A DNA stretch of 64,000 nt, taken from assembly GCF_040500475.1 (NCBI RefSeq), contig NZ_CP159358.1, forward strand, positions 744,001-808,000. The letters are read 5' to 3'. Source of the stretch: Bacillus sp. Bos-x628 (GTDB lineage: Bacteria; Bacillota; Bacilli; Bacillales; Bacillaceae). Below are positions 48,556-59,016 of this stretch, one piece after another (the stretch's first letter is position 1; the number at the start of each line of letters is the position of its first letter). The position numbers were made by a program, and so were the translations under genes. The notes beneath the pieces are model-generated. The model worked only from the letters and a program-made list of their open reading frames with translations. It ran no database searches and had not been told where the DNA came from.

Positions 48556-49178
48556 AGGTTACCTAATGCTTTGAACAGCTTGTCAAACGATTCAAAGTCT
48601 GGTAATAAAAACATATTTCCTTTCAGCTCTTGCTTATTTTGATCATCGTATATAGATGTATCAATGACAATCGCCTGATCTCCGAGAGGACTTAGCTGCA
48701 TTAAGCCTTCACTTATGACAGCACCAAACATATCAAGTGTGACATCAGGCACACTCGGATAAAGCTGTAGCTTGGTTAAATCGGCAAGGGCTGATAAATA
48801 TGAGCCTGCTAAAATATTTCCTAACTCGTGCAGCGCTGATGTTCCTAGCACATGTTCATGGATGGTATCAATATCAAATGCTGGCTCTTGCACAAGCTCT
48901 CTGACAAATTGCTCAGCCTGCTCAAAAGGCATAATGAAATAGATCGAGCCGGATAAATCTCCTTCCATTCGAAGAAAGATGCTTGCAACTGGAAGATCTG
49001 CCCCGCCAAAGAAATCCATTAATTCTTCAAACGAGAGAACTTTAACAAAAGGAACAGCCATATCTATTTTGCGATTTAATAGGTTTGCAAGAGCAGACGC
49101 TGCATGGCCTGCCCCTATATTCCCAACTTCTCTTAAAACATCTAGCTGCTCATCTCTCATTTCACTGAAAATGTTCAT
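48552..49178 (-). CDS. cheC: CheY-P phosphatase CheC
   Basis: Dephosphorylates CheY-P in the adaptation system that works with CheD. 208 residues. Two active sites are visible: Glu17 and Asn20 in REVGNIGAGHAA, and Glu118 and Asn121 in HELGNILAGSY. AAGGGGGA precedes the ATG. It lies between cheW and cheD. Confidence 0.95.
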   Translation of the reverse strand: MNIFSEMRDEQLDVLREVGNIGAGHAASALANLLNRKIDMAVPFVKVLSFEELMDFFGGADLPVASIFLRMEGDLSGSIYFIMPFEQAEQFVRELVQEPAFDIDTIHEHVLGTSALHELGNILAGSYLSALADLTKLQLYPSVPDVTLDMFGAVISEGLMQLSPLGDQAIVIDTSIYDDQNKQELKGNMFLLPDFESFDKLFKALGNL

Positions 49179-49190
49179 GTCACATCCCCC

Positions 49191-49649
49191 TTAATGAACA
49201 GGTGCACCTTGGATACTATTGTCGAGAACAGCACCAGCATGAATGATATTAAATAGACGCTGATCATGCTTAATAATCCCTGTCACCCACGATTGTCCAT
49301 CTTTTTCAGAATCTGGAGAGGATTCTACCTCTTCCTGATAAACAGTAATGACATCATTTGCCTCATCAACAATCCAACCGACTTCAATTTCACCAACAGA
49401 TACAATGATCATTCTTGTTTCGTCAGTGATCTCATGATCAGTTGCGCCAAGTCTTACTCTTAAATCAATGACTGGGGTGACAACACCGCGCAGATTAATG
49501 ACACCGCATATATATGGAGCAACACCGGGAATTCTTGTCGGCTGCTGCCACTTTTCAATGGACTTTACTTCTGATACTGAAATAGCGTATTCTTTTTTGT
49601 TTACGACAAACACAATCATCTTTTCGCCAGTTTTGATATCTGTACTCAT
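49191..49649 (-). CDS. cheW: Chemotaxis coupling protein CheW
   Basis: Links chemoreceptors to the CheA kinase. 152 residues of a single CheW/SH3-like domain, with the family INLRGVVTPVIDLR block. AGAGGAG lies upstream of the ATG. It sits between cheA and cheC, as in B. subtilis. Confidence 0.96.
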   Translation of the reverse strand: MSTDIKTGEKMIVFVVNKKEYAISVSEVKSIEKWQQPTRIPGVAPYICGVINLRGVVTPVIDLRVRLGATDHEITDETRMIIVSVGEIEVGWIVDEANDVITVYQEEVESSPDSEKDGQSWVTGIIKHDQRLFNIIHAGAVLDNSIQGAPVH

Positions 49650-49673
49650 TTCAGACCGCTCCTCTATTGTTTT

Positions 49674-51713
49674 TTACTTAATTAGTGCATTACAGTCAAC
49701 GATGAGTGCAACTTGACCGTCACCTAAGATTGTTGCGCCTGATATCGCAAATACGTTTGGCAGGTAGTCTCCTAATGATTTCAATACAACCTCTTGCTGT
49801 CCGATAAATGAATCGACAACGAATGCTGTTAGTTTATCACCTTTACGGACAACGATGATGTGCAGTTCGTCCTCTAATTCTTTCGCATTTGGTACGTGGA
49901 ACTGTTTCTTTAAATACACGACTGGTACGATAAATCCGCGGAAATCAATGACTTCCCGATCATGCGTTTGAAGGATATCGCTTTTCTTAATCACAGCCGT
50001 TTCGATAATAGAAGAAATCGGAATCGCAAATGTCTCTTCTTCAAGTTTCACAAGGAGGACCGAAATAATTGACAGAGTCAATGGTAACTGGATAGAAAAT
50101 AAAGAGCCTTGTCCTTCTGTTGAATTGATGCTCACAGAACCGCCTAATGATTCTAGTTTGTTCTTTACTACATCAAGCCCTACACCACGTCCTGAAATGT
50201 CAGAAATCGTATCGGCTGTAGAGAATCCTGGAGCAAAGATAAGAGAATCGATTTGATGATCTTCAAGAGATTCCGCTTCTCTTTCTGTAATCACACCACG
50301 CTCTAGTGCCTTTTCAAGAACCTTTTTACGGTTAATTCCACCGCCATCATCTTCTACTTCAATAAAGACGTGGTTACCACTATGATAAGCCTTTAATAAG
50401 ACAGTTCCTTTTTCAGGCTTGCCTTTTTTCACGCGTTCTTCTGGTGATTCAATCCCATGATCTAGGCTGTTTCTGAGTAAATGTAAGAGCGGATCGCCTA
50501 TCTCGTCGATCACTGTTCGATCAAGCTCTGTCTCAGCTCCTTCAATGATGAGCTCAATTTTCTTATTCAGCTCTTTTGTCAATTGACGGATCATGCGCGG
50601 GAATCGGTTAAACACTGTTTCTACAGGCACCATTCTCATGTTTAAAATAATAGACTGTAGGTCGCCGGAAATACGCGTCATTCTTTCAACTGTATCTGTG
50701 AGTTCATTGTTTTCAAGCTCTTTTGCAATCTGTTCTAAGCGCCCTCGATCAATGACTAGTTCTTCAAATAGGTTCATTAAAGAATCGAGTCGATCAATGT
50801 TTACACGAATTGTTTTCGTACCGCCAGCTGATGCACCATGACTGCCATTGGACTTTGATGCTTCGTTTGCTGGCAGTTTTGAAGCTGGTACAGAACTTTT
50901 TTCTTTTTTCTGTTCAGGCTTTTCTTTTTTCTTCTCAGCCGGTGCGGTTTCTTTAAAAGTAGGGACTTCAGAGATCTCAACGTGTTCAACCTCGGAGATC
51001 GAAGTCACAATTTTTCTTACTTCGTCGATTGACTGCTTTGATAAATAAGAAATGCTGAATTCAGATTCAAAATCTTCTGATTCTAAAAGTTCTGCATTCG
51101 GGACAGATTTGACAACCTCGCCTGCTTCATTCAGTCTTTCAAAAATCATATATACACGAACTGCTTTTAGTAAGCATGCGTCGCTTAATGTAACCATCAG
51201 TTCATAGCATTTGAAACCTTGTTCTCTTGCTTCATCAAGAACTGTTCGTTCAAATTCATTATAGTTTAAGTCGTTAGCGGCTGGTGCTGATGTATCCGCT
51301 TCTTCAACGGCTGGTGCCACCTCTGCATGGCTTCCTGTCACATCTAGCTTTTTACTAATCTCTGTAACATCACGTTTTCCGTCCCCGCCTTCTGCAATGG
51401 ATTGAACCATTGCGTCAAGGTGATCAAGCGCCTCAAACATGGTGTCCATTGATTCAGGAGTGACAACCATTTGTTCGTTACGAATGGCATCAAACATGTT
51501 TTCTAAGTGATGCGTTAATTGGGCCATATCATCAAAGCCCATTGTTGCGCTCATGCCTTTCAATGTATGAGCCGCTCTGAATATATCATTCACTAGCTGC
51601 AAGTCAGTAGGATTCTTTTCTAATTCAAGAAGTTTTTCATTACAAGTTTGTAAGTGCTCTCTGCTTTCATCTAAAAAGATGTCTAAGTATTGGTTTACAT
51701 CCAACGTGTTCAC
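49674..51713 (-). CDS. cheA: Chemotaxis histidine kinase CheA
   Basis: Receptor-controlled kinase that phosphorylates CheY and CheB. 679 residues: P1 HPt domain with His49 (RAAHTLKGMSATMGF), P2 (about 150-255), a charged linker, P3 dimerisation (about 300-360), P4 ATPase with LLRNSLDHGIE, DDGGGI and GRGVGLDVVK, and P5 CheW-like (about 545-679). The start is GTG at 51713, overlapping the cheB stop. Confidence 0.97.
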   Translation of the reverse strand: MNTLDVNQYLDIFLDESREHLQTCNEKLLELEKNPTDLQLVNDIFRAAHTLKGMSATMGFDDMAQLTHHLENMFDAIRNEQMVVTPESMDTMFEALDHLDAMVQSIAEGGDGKRDVTEISKKLDVTGSHAEVAPAVEEADTSAPAANDLNYNEFERTVLDEAREQGFKCYELMVTLSDACLLKAVRVYMIFERLNEAGEVVKSVPNAELLESEDFESEFSISYLSKQSIDEVRKIVTSISEVEHVEISEVPTFKETAPAEKKKEKPEQKKEKSSVPASKLPANEASKSNGSHGASAGGTKTIRVNIDRLDSLMNLFEELVIDRGRLEQIAKELENNELTDTVERMTRISGDLQSIILNMRMVPVETVFNRFPRMIRQLTKELNKKIELIIEGAETELDRTVIDEIGDPLLHLLRNSLDHGIESPEERVKKGKPEKGTVLLKAYHSGNHVFIEVEDDGGGINRKKVLEKALERGVITEREAESLEDHQIDSLIFAPGFSTADTISDISGRGVGLDVVKNKLESLGGSVSINSTEGQGSLFSIQLPLTLSIISVLLVKLEEETFAIPISSIIETAVIKKSDILQTHDREVIDFRGFIVPVVYLKKQFHVPNAKELEDELHIIVVRKGDKLTAFVVDSFIGQQEVVLKSLGDYLPNVFAISGATILGDGQVALIVDCNALIK

Positions 51714-52783
51714 GCCCTCTCTTTTTTCATGGAGCTTATAATGGCATGTGCGATGTCATCCACATGCCTTGTTTCATTTGCAAGCCCTGCTTTAATGACT
51801 GATTTAGGCATTCCAAAAACAACACATGATTCTTCTTTTTCTGCAATGACTTTTGTATGACCGCTTGCGACCATTTTCTTAACACCTTCCGTACCGTCAC
51901 TCCCCATTCCTGTCATAATGACAGCAATTTTCTCGTAACCTTTTATGTTGCTGATGGATTCAAATAAATAGTTAACAGAAGGTTTGTGCCGGCTGTCAGT
52001 GTCTTCTGGAGACAGTTTTATGACTAAGGATGTCCCCTGTTCATGAAGTGACATATTCATTCCACCAGGAGCTATGTAGGCCACCCCATTTTTAGCGATA
52101 TCACCATTTTCAGCTTCTTTAATTGTAATTTGTGATAAATGGTCTAACCTCGTAGCAAGTGATGCTGTAAATCCTGCCGGCATATGTTGCACAATCAAAA
52201 TAGGTGCCTCAATGTCCTTCGGGAGCTTTGTCACTACTCTTTGAAGGGCCCTTGGTCCCCCGGTAGAAGTTCCGATTGAGATAATCTTTCGGAGCGACCC
52301 GCTTCTTATCTCTTGCACGCGAGGGGCAGTCATTGGACTTGGCGGTGTGATGACTGGCTTAGGTGAGACTTTGACTTCACTGCGCTTTCTTAACAGCCCT
52401 GCTGCAAGTACCCGCTCTACAATTTGTCCTCGTACCTTGTGTAAATCAAGAGAAATACTGCCTGAAGGCTTTGTGACAAAGTCAAACGCACCGATTTCTA
52501 AGCATTGGATGGTTAAATCTTTCCCTTGCTTTGTCTGGCTTGACACCATAATGACGGCAAGGTCGTGTTCAGCCAGAATTTGTTTTAATGCTTCTGTCCC
52601 ATTTAAAACAGGCATTTCAACATCTAATGTGACCACATCTGGATTTAGTTCCTTGATCCGTTTTAAGGCATCTTCCCCATTGCGCGCCGTTCCAACGACT
52701 TCTATTTCTTGCTCGGCATTCAGGAAATCACTGATAAGCTTTCGCATAAAGGCCGAATCATCTACTACAAGCACTTTAATCAT
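51710..52783 (-). CDS. cheB: Chemoreceptor methylesterase CheB
   Basis: Removes methyl groups from receptors and deamidates glutamines. 357 residues: receiver domain with Asp54, linker, and esterase domain with Ser173 (SIGTSTGG), His200 (VQHMPAGF) and Asp296 (TGMGSDG). Its start overlaps the flhG stop and its stop overlaps the cheA start. Confidence 0.97.
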   Translation of the reverse strand: MIKVLVVDDSAFMRKLISDFLNAEQEIEVVGTARNGEDALKRIKELNPDVVTLDVEMPVLNGTEALKQILAEHDLAVIMVSSQTKQGKDLTIQCLEIGAFDFVTKPSGSISLDLHKVRGQIVERVLAAGLLRKRSEVKVSPKPVITPPSPMTAPRVQEIRSGSLRKIISIGTSTGGPRALQRVVTKLPKDIEAPILIVQHMPAGFTASLATRLDHLSQITIKEAENGDIAKNGVAYIAPGGMNMSLHEQGTSLVIKLSPEDTDSRHKPSVNYLFESISNIKGYEKIAVIMTGMGSDGTEGVKKMVASGHTKVIAEKEESCVVFGMPKSVIKAGLANETRHVDDIAHAIISSMKKERA

Positions 52784-53685
52784 GAGTCCATCTTCCTCCT
52801 TTTAAAAAAAGAGGACAACTTATCTATAAACGTATGCTGCTCTCTCCGTGCCTCTCTCACCTGCTGATGATAAAGTGTATCTGCCAGCAATGTAATGGTT
52901 TTACTTAGTCTTGAATGCGGCTGCTTGATATAAAAAGGGATCTGTTCAGCTACTGCATTTGATACAGCTGGATCATCTGGTACAGCACCTGCAAACACGA
53001 GCTTTCTGTGAAGATATGCCGATACCACTCCAGCTAGTTTCCGGTATGTTTCAGACCCTTCGGATGACGTTTTGCACCGGTTGACAATGATTTGAACAGA
53101 CTGTTCAAATTGGTTGATGGCTAGATGTTTAATCGCACTGTATGCATCCATAATGGACGTCGGTTCAGGAGTAGTGACGACCACCACTTCGCCTGCTGAT
53201 AATACAAAAGGCAGTTGGTCTTTTGATAATCCTGCACCCATATCAAAGAATATACAATCGAATTCACGCACCATCTGTTCCATCTCCTTAAGAAAGAATG
53301 ACCACTGATCTGTATCTAACGAAAACAACTGTTCAAGTCCGCTTCCACCAGAAATGTAATAAAAGTTTTCGGTTCCTTTTGTGATGGCTGTTTTAAAGGG
53401 TCTCTTTCTTAACAGAACATCTAGTATAGAGTTTGTCGTCGTTTTCCCTAGTAAAATATCAATATTACCCATCCCAATATCAAGATCAATAACCAATACC
53501 CGTTTGCCTGCTTTGGCGATAGCCAATGCCATATTAAGCGTCAAATTCGATTTACCAACGCCGCCTTTTCCACTCATGATGGCAATGGTTTTCGCCTGTC
53601 CGCTTGAAGACAAGGGTGCTGGTGCCATCTTTTGACTTTGCTGAACGAGTCTTCTTAAACCTTCCGCTTGGTCGGGTGTCATCAT
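52780..53685 (-). CDS. flhG: Flagellum number/placement ATPase FlhG (YlxH)
   Basis: MinD/ParA-type ATPase that works with FlhF to set flagellar position and number. 301 residues. The deviant Walker A is MSGKGGVGKSNLTLN, followed by VIDLDIGMGNID. The N-terminal MTPDQAEGLRRLV with the DQAxxLR motif activates FlhF GTPase. It overlaps the flhF stop by four bases. Confidence 0.95.
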   Translation of the reverse strand: MMTPDQAEGLRRLVQQSQKMAPAPLSSSGQAKTIAIMSGKGGVGKSNLTLNMALAIAKAGKRVLVIDLDIGMGNIDILLGKTTTNSILDVLLRKRPFKTAITKGTENFYYISGGSGLEQLFSLDTDQWSFFLKEMEQMVREFDCIFFDMGAGLSKDQLPFVLSAGEVVVVTTPEPTSIMDAYSAIKHLAINQFEQSVQIIVNRCKTSSEGSETYRKLAGVVSAYLHRKLVFAGAVPDDPAVSNAVAEQIPFYIKQPHSRLSKTITLLADTLYHQQVREARREQHTFIDKLSSFFKRRKMDS

Positions 53686-54797
53686 TTTAGTACCATCCTT
53701 GTTAAATCAAGGGGAGAGCTTTCTAGAATATCTTCAGGCACATTTTGACCATTTGCTAAAAAGCCAAGACCAATTTGTGTATCTGCCATGATTTGAAAGA
53801 TCGTCCCCATCGCGTCAGTTTCATCCACTTTCGTGAAAATGAATTGATCAATTGGAACACGTTCAAATCGTTTCACCATTGCTTTCATGTCCTGATACTT
53901 CGATGTCGCACTCATTACTAGAAAACTTTGAATGCTTTCGTCAAATGGAATAATGTCGATCAGCTCTTTGATATACGCATCTTCTTTAAAATTACGACCG
54001 GCTGTATCGACGAAAATATGATCATATCCCTCAAGGGTCTGCTGCGCTTTCAAAAAATCCTCTCTTGAATAGCAAACCTCAAGCGGTGCCTGCAGTAGCT
54101 CTGCATATGTTTTGAGTTGTTCGATCGCAGCGATTCGGTACGTATCTGTTGTCATAAAGGCTATTTTCTTTTGGTGCTGAATCGCTGTTTTAGCTGCAAG
54201 CTTAGCAATCGTTGTTGTTTTGCCTGCTCCAGTTGAACCGAACAAAACAATGTATTTCAAGCGAATTGTCGGTTCATTAGAGGTGTTAGCTGGCAGCATA
54301 TCAGTTAGCAGCTTTTCAAGTTCTTTTTCAATTTCGTCTTCCTTGACAGCACCTCTTGTTAAAAGTCCTTTCAGACATTGATCCCGAATCCCATCGTCAA
54401 GACCTTGATCTTTTAGCTTTTGATCAATTGCTATGAAAGAATCAGGCAGGAGGCCAACATGTCGTTCATTTCGCGTATAGTCAATTGGCTGAGTAGCTGG
54501 GAAAGCAGTCTTGATTTCATTAGCTACGTGAGTCTTTTGCTTCGCCTGTTCTGTGATCAGTTCTTTCTTCGGCAAAGCCGGAGCTAAAGGCATTTGCTTC
54601 AACCCTTGGTTTGCTCTTTCTTCAAAATCTTGATCAAGCACCGCAATCACTTCTACCATTTGCTGTTTTTTTAATCCAAATAGCTTGCGTTTGACAACTG
54701 TTTTCGAGTTTAAAATAACGGCATCTTTTCCTAGCTGTTGCCGGATTAAGTTGGTTGCCTCTTGCATAGAATTCGCTGTAATTTTTTTCATTTTCAT
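53682..54797 (-). CDS. flhF: Signal-recognition-particle type GTPase FlhF
   Basis: Third SRP GTPase, directing where flagella are built. 371 residues: variable basic B domain (about 1-110), N domain (about 125-180) and G domain with GSTGAGKTTTIAKLA, DTYRIAAIEQL and VDTAGRN. Its ATG overlaps the flhA stop by four bases. Confidence 0.95.
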   Translation of the reverse strand: MKMKKITANSMQEATNLIRQQLGKDAVILNSKTVVKRKLFGLKKQQMVEVIAVLDQDFEERANQGLKQMPLAPALPKKELITEQAKQKTHVANEIKTAFPATQPIDYTRNERHVGLLPDSFIAIDQKLKDQGLDDGIRDQCLKGLLTRGAVKEDEIEKELEKLLTDMLPANTSNEPTIRLKYIVLFGSTGAGKTTTIAKLAAKTAIQHQKKIAFMTTDTYRIAAIEQLKTYAELLQAPLEVCYSREDFLKAQQTLEGYDHIFVDTAGRNFKEDAYIKELIDIIPFDESIQSFLVMSATSKYQDMKAMVKRFERVPIDQFIFTKVDETDAMGTIFQIMADTQIGLGFLANGQNVPEDILESSPLDLTRMVLK

Positions 54798-56830
54798 GTG
54801 ATATCCACCACTCCGATGCTCTGTACTTCCACATTTGCTTCTAGTTCGTTATATGATAGTACCGGTAAATCAGGGAAAAATCTTTCTAACAATTGCTTGA
54901 CGTACATTCTAATAGGAGGTGAGCATAAAAGAACCGGCGTTTCTTGGCGAAGCGAAAACTGTTCAATTTCTCTAGCCACCGATTGAATCACACTTTCAGA
55001 GGATTCTGGGTCTAATGATAAGTAGTTTCCATGCTCTGTTTGCTGAACGCTGTCTGCAATGACCTTTTCCACTCGTCCTGAGCAAGTAACGACTTTCAAT
55101 GACTCATTCTCCTTTGCGTATTGTGCAGTAATCTGCCTTGCCAGTGCCTGTCTGACATACTCTGTTAATAAATCTGTGTCAGTAGTTAATTTCCCATAGT
55201 CTGCGAGAGTCTCAAAAATGGTGACAAGGTTTCGAATAGATACCTTCTCTTTAAGCAGCTTCGCAAGCACTTTTTGGATGTCGCCGACTGCAAGCGGGTT
55301 TGGTGTCACTTCATCTACCAGCACAGGATAACTTTCTTTTAAATGATCAATTAATTGCTTTGTTTCTTGGCGGCCTAACAGTTCGTGTGTATTCTGCCTG
55401 ATCTTCTCTGTGATGTGAGTAGACACAACAGATGCAGGATCAACCACTGTATAGCCAAGCATTTCGGCTTGATCTTTTTCTGATTCTGATATCCATTTTG
55501 CCGGTAAACCAAATGATGGTTCGATTGTTTCGATTCCTTCAATTGGGTCATCATCAGGAGTTGGTGACATCGCTAAATAATGATCGAGCAACAACTCACC
55601 CTTTGCCACTTCATTTCCTTTAATTTTTAACCGGTATTCATTTGGGTTAAGAGCAATGTTGTCTCTAATTCGCACAACCGGAATGACAAGACCTAATTCG
55701 AGAGCAAGCTGCCTTCGGATCATCACGATTCGATCTAAAAGATCACCGCCCTGATTCGCATCAGCAAGCGGGATCAGTCCGTAACCAAATTCAAATTCAA
55801 TGGCATCCATTTGTAGGAGATGAATGACACTCTCTGGACTTTTCATCTCTTCTACCTCTGCTTGTTCCTCAAGTACTTCTTCGATCTCTTCTTGATCTTG
55901 TTTGTTTTTCGACATCATGTATGCCCCGAGTGCGAGTAAACCTGCAATCGGTCCTGTCAAAAGTATGCCAATAGGAGTAAACAAACCAAGAAGGAAGATC
56001 GTGCCTGCTGTGACGTAAAGCATAGCCGGGAAAGCAAAGAGCTGTTTAGTGATATCTGAACCAAGGTTTCCGTTAGAGGCAGCTCTTGTGACAACAATCC
56101 CTGTCGCTGTTGAAATGAGGAGTGCAGGAATTTGTGAAACGATTCCATCCCCTACCGTTAAAAGCGTGAAGTGGGAAGCGGATTCTTGAATCGACATTCC
56201 TTGCTGAAGCATGCCAATAATGATTCCAAAAATAATATTGATAATGACGATGATAATACCAGCGATGGCATCCCCTTTGACGAACTTACTTGCACCATCC
56301 ATTGCACCATAAAAATCTGCCTCTCTCGCTACTTTTTCACGACGAGTTCTTGCTTCGCTCTCTGTCAGCATCCCTGCATTTAAATCTGCATCAATACTCA
56401 TTTGTTTACCTGGCATCGCATCAAGCGTAAACCTTGCAGCAACTTCTGATACACGCTCGGCTCCTTTTGTAATGACAATAAACTGAATGATGATCAGTAT
56501 AAAGAACACGACGAGACCAACGAGTATATTTCCCCCAACAACAAATGAACCAAACGTTTCTACAACCTTTCCAGCATCTCCTGTTGACAAGATAGAACGT
56601 GTTGTTGAGATGTTAAGCCCTAAACGAAATAGTGTTAAGAGTAAAAGCAATGATGGAAAAATCGAAAATTGCAGCGGTTCTTGCATGTTCATTGTGGTGA
56701 GAAGCACGATAAGCGCAAGAGAAATATTAATAATGATTAAAATACTTAATAGAATGGGCGGAAACGGTATGACCAGCATCGCCACGATTAAAATAACACT
56801 GAATAAAACAGATAAATCTCTTGCTGCCAT
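54794..56830 (-). CDS. flhA: Flagellar export gate protein FlhA
   Basis: Nonameric gate of the flagellar type III secretion system. 678 residues: eight N-terminal membrane helices with the FHIPEP-type cytoplasmic loop (KGAERVSEVAARFTLDAMPGKQMSIDADL), and a cytosolic C-terminal part (about 320-678) that docks chaperone-substrate complexes. AAGGAGA precedes the ATG. Confidence 0.97.
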   Translation of the reverse strand: MAARDLSVLFSVILIVAMLVIPFPPILLSILIIINISLALIVLLTTMNMQEPLQFSIFPSLLLLLTLFRLGLNISTTRSILSTGDAGKVVETFGSFVVGGNILVGLVVFFILIIIQFIVITKGAERVSEVAARFTLDAMPGKQMSIDADLNAGMLTESEARTRREKVAREADFYGAMDGASKFVKGDAIAGIIIVIINIIFGIIIGMLQQGMSIQESASHFTLLTVGDGIVSQIPALLISTATGIVVTRAASNGNLGSDITKQLFAFPAMLYVTAGTIFLLGLFTPIGILLTGPIAGLLALGAYMMSKNKQDQEEIEEVLEEQAEVEEMKSPESVIHLLQMDAIEFEFGYGLIPLADANQGGDLLDRIVMIRRQLALELGLVIPVVRIRDNIALNPNEYRLKIKGNEVAKGELLLDHYLAMSPTPDDDPIEGIETIEPSFGLPAKWISESEKDQAEMLGYTVVDPASVVSTHITEKIRQNTHELLGRQETKQLIDHLKESYPVLVDEVTPNPLAVGDIQKVLAKLLKEKVSIRNLVTIFETLADYGKLTTDTDLLTEYVRQALARQITAQYAKENESLKVVTCSGRVEKVIADSVQQTEHGNYLSLDPESSESVIQSVAREIEQFSLRQETPVLLCSPPIRMYVKQLLERFFPDLPVLSYNELEANVEVQSIGVVDIT

Positions 56831-56859
56831 GCCTGTTCTCTCCTTTTAAAACCAAAAAT

Positions 56860-57948
56860 TCATAAAATCTTTTGTTTCGTTTTATATACGTAAGCTAAAA
56901 TTTCTGCGATCGCCTTAAAGTATTCTTCCGGCACCGCTTGGTCGATATCGACTTGATCGTATAGCGCACGGGCAAGCGGCCGATTCTCTATGGTCATGAC
57001 ATTGTGCTCTTTTGCAATGGTTCTAATTTTTAAAGCCAAAATATCTGTTCCTTTTGCCACAACAAAAGGCGCGTCCATTTTTTCTTCGTCATATTTAAGG
57101 GCAATTGCATAGTGGGTCGGGTTTGTAATGATGACGTCCGCTTTTGGGACTTCCTGCATCATCCGCCTCATGGCCATTTCCCGCTGGCGCTGTTTCATTT
57201 TTGATTTAATGAGCGGGTCACCCTCTGATTTTTTATATTCATCTTTGATGTCTTGTTTTGACATCCGTAAGTTTTTTTCGTAATCAAATTTCTGATACAT
57301 GTAATCAAGCCCTGCTAGGATGAGAAGTGCACCCGCTGCATATAAGCCCATCGTTAAGGTCATATTGGCGACAAAATGAAGAGTTTCCTCAGCAGTTAAT
57401 AGAGGTAGCCGCATTATTTCGTCAAAGTGCATCCAAAGCGCTAAAAATGTCACAAAGCCAACAAAGCCAATTTTTAAAATGGATTTTAATAGCTCTACGA
57501 GTGCTCGAATACTGTATATTCGTTTAAATCCTTTAATGGGATCAAGCTTTTCTAATTTCGGTTGAATGACTTCTGTCGAAAAGAGAAACCCTACTTGCAA
57601 ATAGTTACTGATTACACCTGCCAGCAAACCAACACCAAGAATCGGCATGAGAAGGAGGCCTGTTTCTTGAAGCAATTCTATGAATAATTGTTGAATATTA
57701 GTTATGCTAACCTTCATTAGCATCGTTGTTGAATAAAAACGTTCAATGAGCGCAATGATACGCTCTTTCATAAAAGGCCCAATAAAAAAGAATGATAAAA
57801 AGGTGAATAGAAGTGAAATGGCTGTGTTGACATCGGCACTTTTGGCAACTTGCCCTTTTTTGCGTGAATCTCGTCTTTTTTTAGGCGTTGCTTTTTCCGT
57901 TTTCTCACCTGCGAAAAATTGCAAGTCCAGTCTGAGCCTTGTCATCAT
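56860..57948 (-). CDS. flhB: Flagellar export switch protein FlhB
   Basis: Switches export from rod/hook to filament substrates by self-cleavage. 362 residues: four membrane helices and a cytosolic C-terminal domain with the autocleavage site NPTH (276-279, between N and P). It starts at tandem ATGs overlapping the fliR stop. Confidence 0.97.
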   Translation of the reverse strand: MMTRLRLDLQFFAGEKTEKATPKKRRDSRKKGQVAKSADVNTAISLLFTFLSFFFIGPFMKERIIALIERFYSTTMLMKVSITNIQQLFIELLQETGLLLMPILGVGLLAGVISNYLQVGFLFSTEVIQPKLEKLDPIKGFKRIYSIRALVELLKSILKIGFVGFVTFLALWMHFDEIMRLPLLTAEETLHFVANMTLTMGLYAAGALLILAGLDYMYQKFDYEKNLRMSKQDIKDEYKKSEGDPLIKSKMKQRQREMAMRRMMQEVPKADVIITNPTHYAIALKYDEEKMDAPFVVAKGTDILALKIRTIAKEHNVMTIENRPLARALYDQVDIDQAVPEEYFKAIAEILAYVYKTKQKIL

Positions 57949-58727
57949 GACGAACCACCGACCAATGCTAAGAAATTCCTCATAGTGAGCACAATGGTGT
58001 CAAATGTATTTTGCACAACACCGAATATAACGCCCATACAGATGATGATCATCATAAAACTCACACCCATCTTAATAGGAAGCCCGACAACAAATACATT
58101 CATTTGTGGAACTGTACGAGCCACAATCCCTAAAGCAAGATCGACTAAAAATAAACTTGCCACAACAGGTGCTGAAATTTGAAAGGCAATGATAAACATT
58201 TGATTAAAGCTCTTTGCGATAAAATAAGCAAAGGATTCACTCCCGAAATTCAGTGCGTACTGATCAAGCGCAATATATTGAAAACTGTAATAAATGCCAT
58301 CAAGTAAAAGATGATGTGCATTTGTCGCTAGCATGAGTAAAAGCGTCACCGTATAAAAAAACTGTCCCATAAGCGGTGTTTGCGCACCCGTTTGCGGATC
58401 AATAATATTTGCAATCGCAAAGCCCATCTGAAAATCAATGAATGAACCTGCAATTTGAACTGCCGAAACCATGAGATACGCAATCAGTCCAAGAAGAAGT
58501 CCCACCATTGCTTCTTTTACAGCTAGCATCATATATAAGCCATCTATATCGAGTGCAGGCGGTTCTTTAATCGTGCTAAAACTAATGACTGCCAAAAAGA
58601 TCGAGAACCCGACCCGGTGAACCACTGGTATCGTTCTATGCGCTAAAAGCGGTACTGTCACAAAAAAAGCGGTAATCCGAATAAAAACAAGGAGAAAAGC
58701 AGGGAATAATTCTATGATTGACATCAT
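57945..58727 (-). CDS. fliR: Flagellar export gate protein FliR
   Basis: Membrane subunit of the FliPQR export core. 260 residues with about six helices and the conserved FIDFQMGFAIANIIDPQTGAQ segment. It starts at tandem ATGs three bases after the fliQ stop and overlaps flhB by four bases. Confidence 0.96.
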   Translation of the reverse strand: MMSIIELFPAFLLVFIRITAFFVTVPLLAHRTIPVVHRVGFSIFLAVISFSTIKEPPALDIDGLYMMLAVKEAMVGLLLGLIAYLMVSAVQIAGSFIDFQMGFAIANIIDPQTGAQTPLMGQFFYTVTLLLMLATNAHHLLLDGIYYSFQYIALDQYALNFGSESFAYFIAKSFNQMFIIAFQISAPVVASLFLVDLALGIVARTVPQMNVFVVGLPIKMGVSFMMIIICMGVIFGVVQNTFDTIVLTMRNFLALVGGSS

Positions 58728-58730
58728 CTA

Positions 58731-59000
58731 TTAACCTGCAAATCGATCTAAATTCGAGAACAGCTCTGTCGTAAAAGAAACAATTGTTGAAAGCATCCAA
58801 GGACCAAACACAACAAGTCCAATGAGAACTGCAACAATCTTAGGAATGAACGCAAGCGTCTGTTCTTGAATTTGGGTTGTTGCCTGAAACACACTGACAA
58901 TCAGTCCCACAATTAATGCGAGCGCAAGAAGCGGCCCACTGACAAGCAATACAACATACACTGATCTTTCAGCCATTGTAATGACAAATTCTGAACTCAT
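58731..59000 (-). CDS. fliQ: Flagellar export gate protein FliQ
   Basis: Small gate subunit, 89 residues with two helices (helical hairpin); the second helix region contains QATTQIQEQTLAFIPK between the two. AGTAGGTG precedes the ATG. Part of fliP-fliQ-fliR. Confidence 0.96.
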   Translation of the reverse strand: MSSEFVITMAERSVYVVLLVSGPLLALALIVGLIVSVFQATTQIQEQTLAFIPKIVAVLIGLVVFGPWMLSTIVSFTTELFSNLDRFAG

Positions 59001-59016
59001 GTTTTAAGCACCTACT